Positions 5,041 through 7,262 of a stretch of DNA of 7,262 nucleotides are shown here, one piece after another; position 1 is the first letter of the stretch; the number at the start of each line of letters is the position of its first letter. This DNA comes from Saprospiraceae bacterium (GTDB lineage Bacteria; Bacteroidota; Bacteroidia; Chitinophagales; Saprospiraceae). The stretch is from assembly GCA_023300255.1 (NCBI GenBank), contig JALZWC010000626.1, positions 1 to 7,262 on the forward strand, given 5' to 3'. The notes below the pieces were generated by a model, which searched no databases, was not told the DNA's origin, and worked only from the letters and a program-made list of their open reading frames with translations. The translations under genes and the position numbers were made by a program.

Positions 5041-7113
5041 TCAGGAGCGTGGTGTTCGATTATAATTCGTACTCTTAACAACCTTACCTCTCTTATCTTT
5101 TACGACAGATATCCACTTCGAGTCTGATTGGATGTCATCATAAGCTATTTTGTTTTTGCTAGAAAAAAGAAAAATTTCGGTATTACTTTTTGAAGTGATT
5201 TCTACACCAATGCAGTTATCGCCTTTAATTCGTTTTATTGAAATCGCATTTGGTCCATCTCCTTTTAGTCCATCCTTGGGTTGAAGAATATTAAGAAAAT
5301 AAAGGTCTTTGCTTTTTACCTTATTTTCGATTTTTAATGTTTTTAAACGGATACGTCGAAGGTCATTAGGGCGTTGTGGGGTCATCATTTCTTCTACTAG
5401 CGTTTCATCGACACTTGTATCACATTCCTCTGGAAAGACGGTAAAAATATTCAGTCCACCAGTACCATTTAGAATTTCAAAATGATCGTCGCTTCGTTTG
5501 CTAGCGTATTTTTCGGAGTGAATGCGCCAAGTATACGTGTGTTCCAATTTGCTTTCCAATTCATCCAATAAAATAAAATAACCACATTGGCTATTAATAA
5601 TATGCCGAGCATTACGGGTTAATTCCATTTCTGGATAATACATTTTACTAGATTCCCCTATTGCGTAAATGTATCCATCCTTATTAGTAAAGGCTTCAAT
5701 TTCTGCAATGGAACTCTCTGGAACATTCTTCCATACATTATGAATCCCTTTGCAATTCAGGTCAAATAAGACAGGGTCACTTAAATCGCCTTCTTCCCAT
5801 ATTTTTTCTCCAACACAGCCTGTACCATCAACCGTAATCAAATTATGGATTTCTGCCTTAGAGGTACGGTTATAGCCTTCATCTATCACTAAGGACGCTC
5901 CTTTGTGCAGAAGTATGAAATGATTAAAATCAACATGATAATGGGTTAAACTACGAGTTCGCCAGCCATTTTTTTTATTTAATTCCCAACTTAATTTCCA
6001 TTGTTTATGCCCTCCTGGAGGGCTTGATTTAAAAGAAAGATGCGTGGCATCGGTGTCCCAGCTAGAACGCATCACCACCAAACCGAGGTCTGGAAAGTAT
6101 TTGGTTAAAGGCAAATTTTCGGGTGATTGCGGTTCAATGTTAGGGTTGTACCAAATCAATTCTAAAAATGCTTCGGGTAAAATACCTGGAAAAACTTTAC
6201 TCTGATATGCTTCTCTAAATAGAAATTTGGTACGTACTAATTCTCCTAGCCATTGTGCCTGTCCGTTATTATGCTCTGATGCAAATTTATAATACGCACA
6301 AATCGAATGAGAACTTCTTCTATCATGTGTATCCCCAAAGTTGATATTTTCTTCCCAATTGGGAGCAGATTGATACAATCGAAAATCGAACGTATTTTTA
6401 AGGAAATTCGTTTCAAAGTAATTGGCCCCACCATCTTTTCGAATCAAATCGGCAGCAGTCAAAAAGGAATTTATGGCATATCGCCAATAAACGGTTCCTT
6501 CATAATTAGACCCATCTTCTGGTAAATAGTCAAATACTTTTTCAAAATTATCTCGAATGACGGAAATCCATTTTTCTGCACCTTCATATTCTCCACGGAT
6601 GGCATAAGCAGTGGTTAGTAAGCCTGAATAATTAATCCAATTATGATTTTGCCAATAATCGGTAGACCAGCAATTGCCTTTATTTTCTTCCCCGTAATTA
6701 AACATTTTATTGCCTTGCAAGATTAGCTTATCGAGAAATTTGGAACGCTCTTCTTCCGTAAGGTGGTCTTTCAACCAATCATAAGATAATCCTAGCCCCG
6801 ATAGTAACCAAGACGCACTAAGGTCAACATCCACAAGAAATCCATATCCCCATACGTCATAGTCCACCGCTGTAAAAATCCAGCGTTTTGCTTCTATCAA
6901 ATAATGTTCTTGTTTTGTTAATAGATAAGCTAGACTTAAATTGGCTGCCGCCATACCCATATAAGTAATACTGGTAGGAGGAGGTTCTATAGAAAGCGTC
7001 TCGCCATCATACAAACGGCATTGTTCGATAAGACGGGTGAAGTGTTCTTTTCGAGTAGTTTTGATTTCTAATTTTAGTAGATCTAGTTGATCGTTTATTA
7101 GTAGATAGCTCAT
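5041..7113 (-). CDS. Heparinase II/III-fold polysaccharide lyase or uronate epimerase
   Basis: A 690-residue protein with the alpha-toroid plus beta-sandwich layout of the heparinase II/III superfamily (PL12/15/17/21 lyases, dermatan sulfate epimerase). The helical half (about 20-320) contains YWQNHNW (Asn156-His157) and PEDGSNYEG-x2-Y (Tyr209), the Asn/His/Tyr catalytic set. The beta half has LSFKS-x2-GG (359-368), then HYHVDFNHF with His391 as the second catalytic His. His393, Asp411 and His423 fit the structural metal site known in this family. From memory, spacing and flanking words resemble human dermatan sulfate epimerase as much as PL17 alginate lyases, so elimination or C5-epimerisation of a polyuronate are both possible. 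There is no signal peptide, and a stop two codons upstream of Met1 excludes an N-terminal extension, so it appears cytosolic, unlike most relatives. It is the first gene of an operon with the cupin. Substrate unknown. Confidence 0.78.
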   Translation of the reverse strand: MSYLLINDQLDLLKLEIKTTRKEHFTRLIEQCRLYDGETLSIEPPPTSITYMGMAAANLSLAYLLTKQEHYLIEAKRWIFTAVDYDVWGYGFLVDVDLSASWLLSGLGLSYDWLKDHLTEEERSKFLDKLILQGNKMFNYGEENKGNCWSTDYWQNHNWINYSGLLTTAYAIRGEYEGAEKWISVIRDNFEKVFDYLPEDGSNYEGTVYWRYAINSFLTAADLIRKDGGANYFETNFLKNTFDFRLYQSAPNWEENINFGDTHDRRSSHSICAYYKFASEHNNGQAQWLGELVRTKFLFREAYQSKVFPGILPEAFLELIWYNPNIEPQSPENLPLTKYFPDLGLVVMRSSWDTDATHLSFKSSPPGGHKQWKLSWELNKKNGWRTRSLTHYHVDFNHFILLHKGASLVIDEGYNRTSKAEIHNLITVDGTGCVGEKIWEEGDLSDPVLFDLNCKGIHNVWKNVPESSIAEIEAFTNKDGYIYAIGESSKMYYPEMELTRNARHIINSQCGYFILLDELESKLEHTYTWRIHSEKYASKRSDDHFEILNGTGGLNIFTVFPEECDTSVDETLVEEMMTPQRPNDLRRIRLKTLKIENKVKSKDLYFLNILQPKDGLKGDGPNAISIKRIKGDNCIGVEITSKSNTEIFLFSSKNKIAYDDIQSDSKWISVVKDKRGKVVKSTNYNRTPRS

Positions 7114-7229
7114 TTTTAAAATAGTGTCTTTTGATTGGATACTTTATTTCCCTTTTACAACATTTTACTAAGGCAAAAAGTGAGAATAAATTGGTCGTTT
7201 TAAGCTAGTCATTTTTTACGCTAAGATGA

Positions 7230-7259
7230 AGGAGTGTAAGCTCCTGAACCGCAAAGCGG
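7230..7259. repeat. Two small tandem hairpins at the right edge
   Basis: AGGAG (7230-7234) pairs with CTCCT (7241-7245) across a 6-nt loop. Three bases later CCGC (7249-7252) pairs with GCGG (7256-7259) across an AAA loop. The run is GC-richer than the surrounding intergenic DNA. Compact adjacent palindromes of this kind resemble dispersed extragenic repeats, but the window ends here, so unit length and copy number cannot be judged. The rest of 7114-7229 shows no gene and no clear promoter for the heparinase-fold gene. Confidence 0.4.
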
Positions 7260-7262
7260 ATG

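Noticed and set aside
6246..6525. Short open frames on both strands inside the heparinase-fold gene
   Set aside because: Both overlap a long gene with recognisable family motifs in another frame and have no features of their own.

Overview
The window is AT-rich DNA from what is most likely a member of the Bacteroidota. No gene start has a Shine-Dalgarno sequence, and the exported protein has a signal peptide ending in Gly-Gln. The gene content (small OmpA-domain protein, heparinase-fold lyase/epimerase, cupin, PL6-type lyase remnant) also fits a marine-type Bacteroidota. The repeat-rich intergenic DNA at both edges reminded me of Saprospirales-like genomes, but that is only an impression.

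Layout. Positions 1-402 hold no gene but contain a structured repeat element: a 12-bp inverted repeat at 148-159/263-274 with a purine-rich tandem repeat and a second hairpin inside it. At 403-840 (+) is a short secreted protein that is almost entirely an OmpA C-terminal, peptidoglycan-binding domain. Convergent to it is a two-gene operon on the minus strand: a 732-aa ABC/SMC-type ATPase (1707-3905), then an HNH endonuclease (898-1698) 8 nt downstream. This is the PtuA/PtuB arrangement of the Septu anti-phage system. The ATPase is unusual. About 320 residues precede the ATPase core: first a domain that reads like the PD-(D/E)xK nuclease module of type I restriction subunits but has lost its catalytic residues, then a domain I cannot name.

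Between the ATPase start and the next gene, positions 4007-4222 hold a decayed 3' part of a parallel beta-helix polysaccharide lyase that looks like PL6 (alginate lyase/chondroitinase B). It has at least one frameshift and is missing from every ORF longer than 60 codons. Upstream of it on the same strand are a bicupin protein (4223-5002) and a heparinase II/III-fold protein (5041-7113) with intact His/Tyr/metal-site residues but no signal peptide. Together these look like the surviving part of a polyuronate (alginate- or glycosaminoglycan-type) degradation or modification operon. The AT-richer Septu-like cassette abuts its eroded end.

The last 149 bases hold no gene. They end in two small tandem hairpins that resemble dispersed extragenic repeats.

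The most notable item is the extended Septu-like system with its pseudo-nuclease front end. The second is the previously unlabelled PL6-like remnant beside it, which probably marks a deletion or insertion junction.
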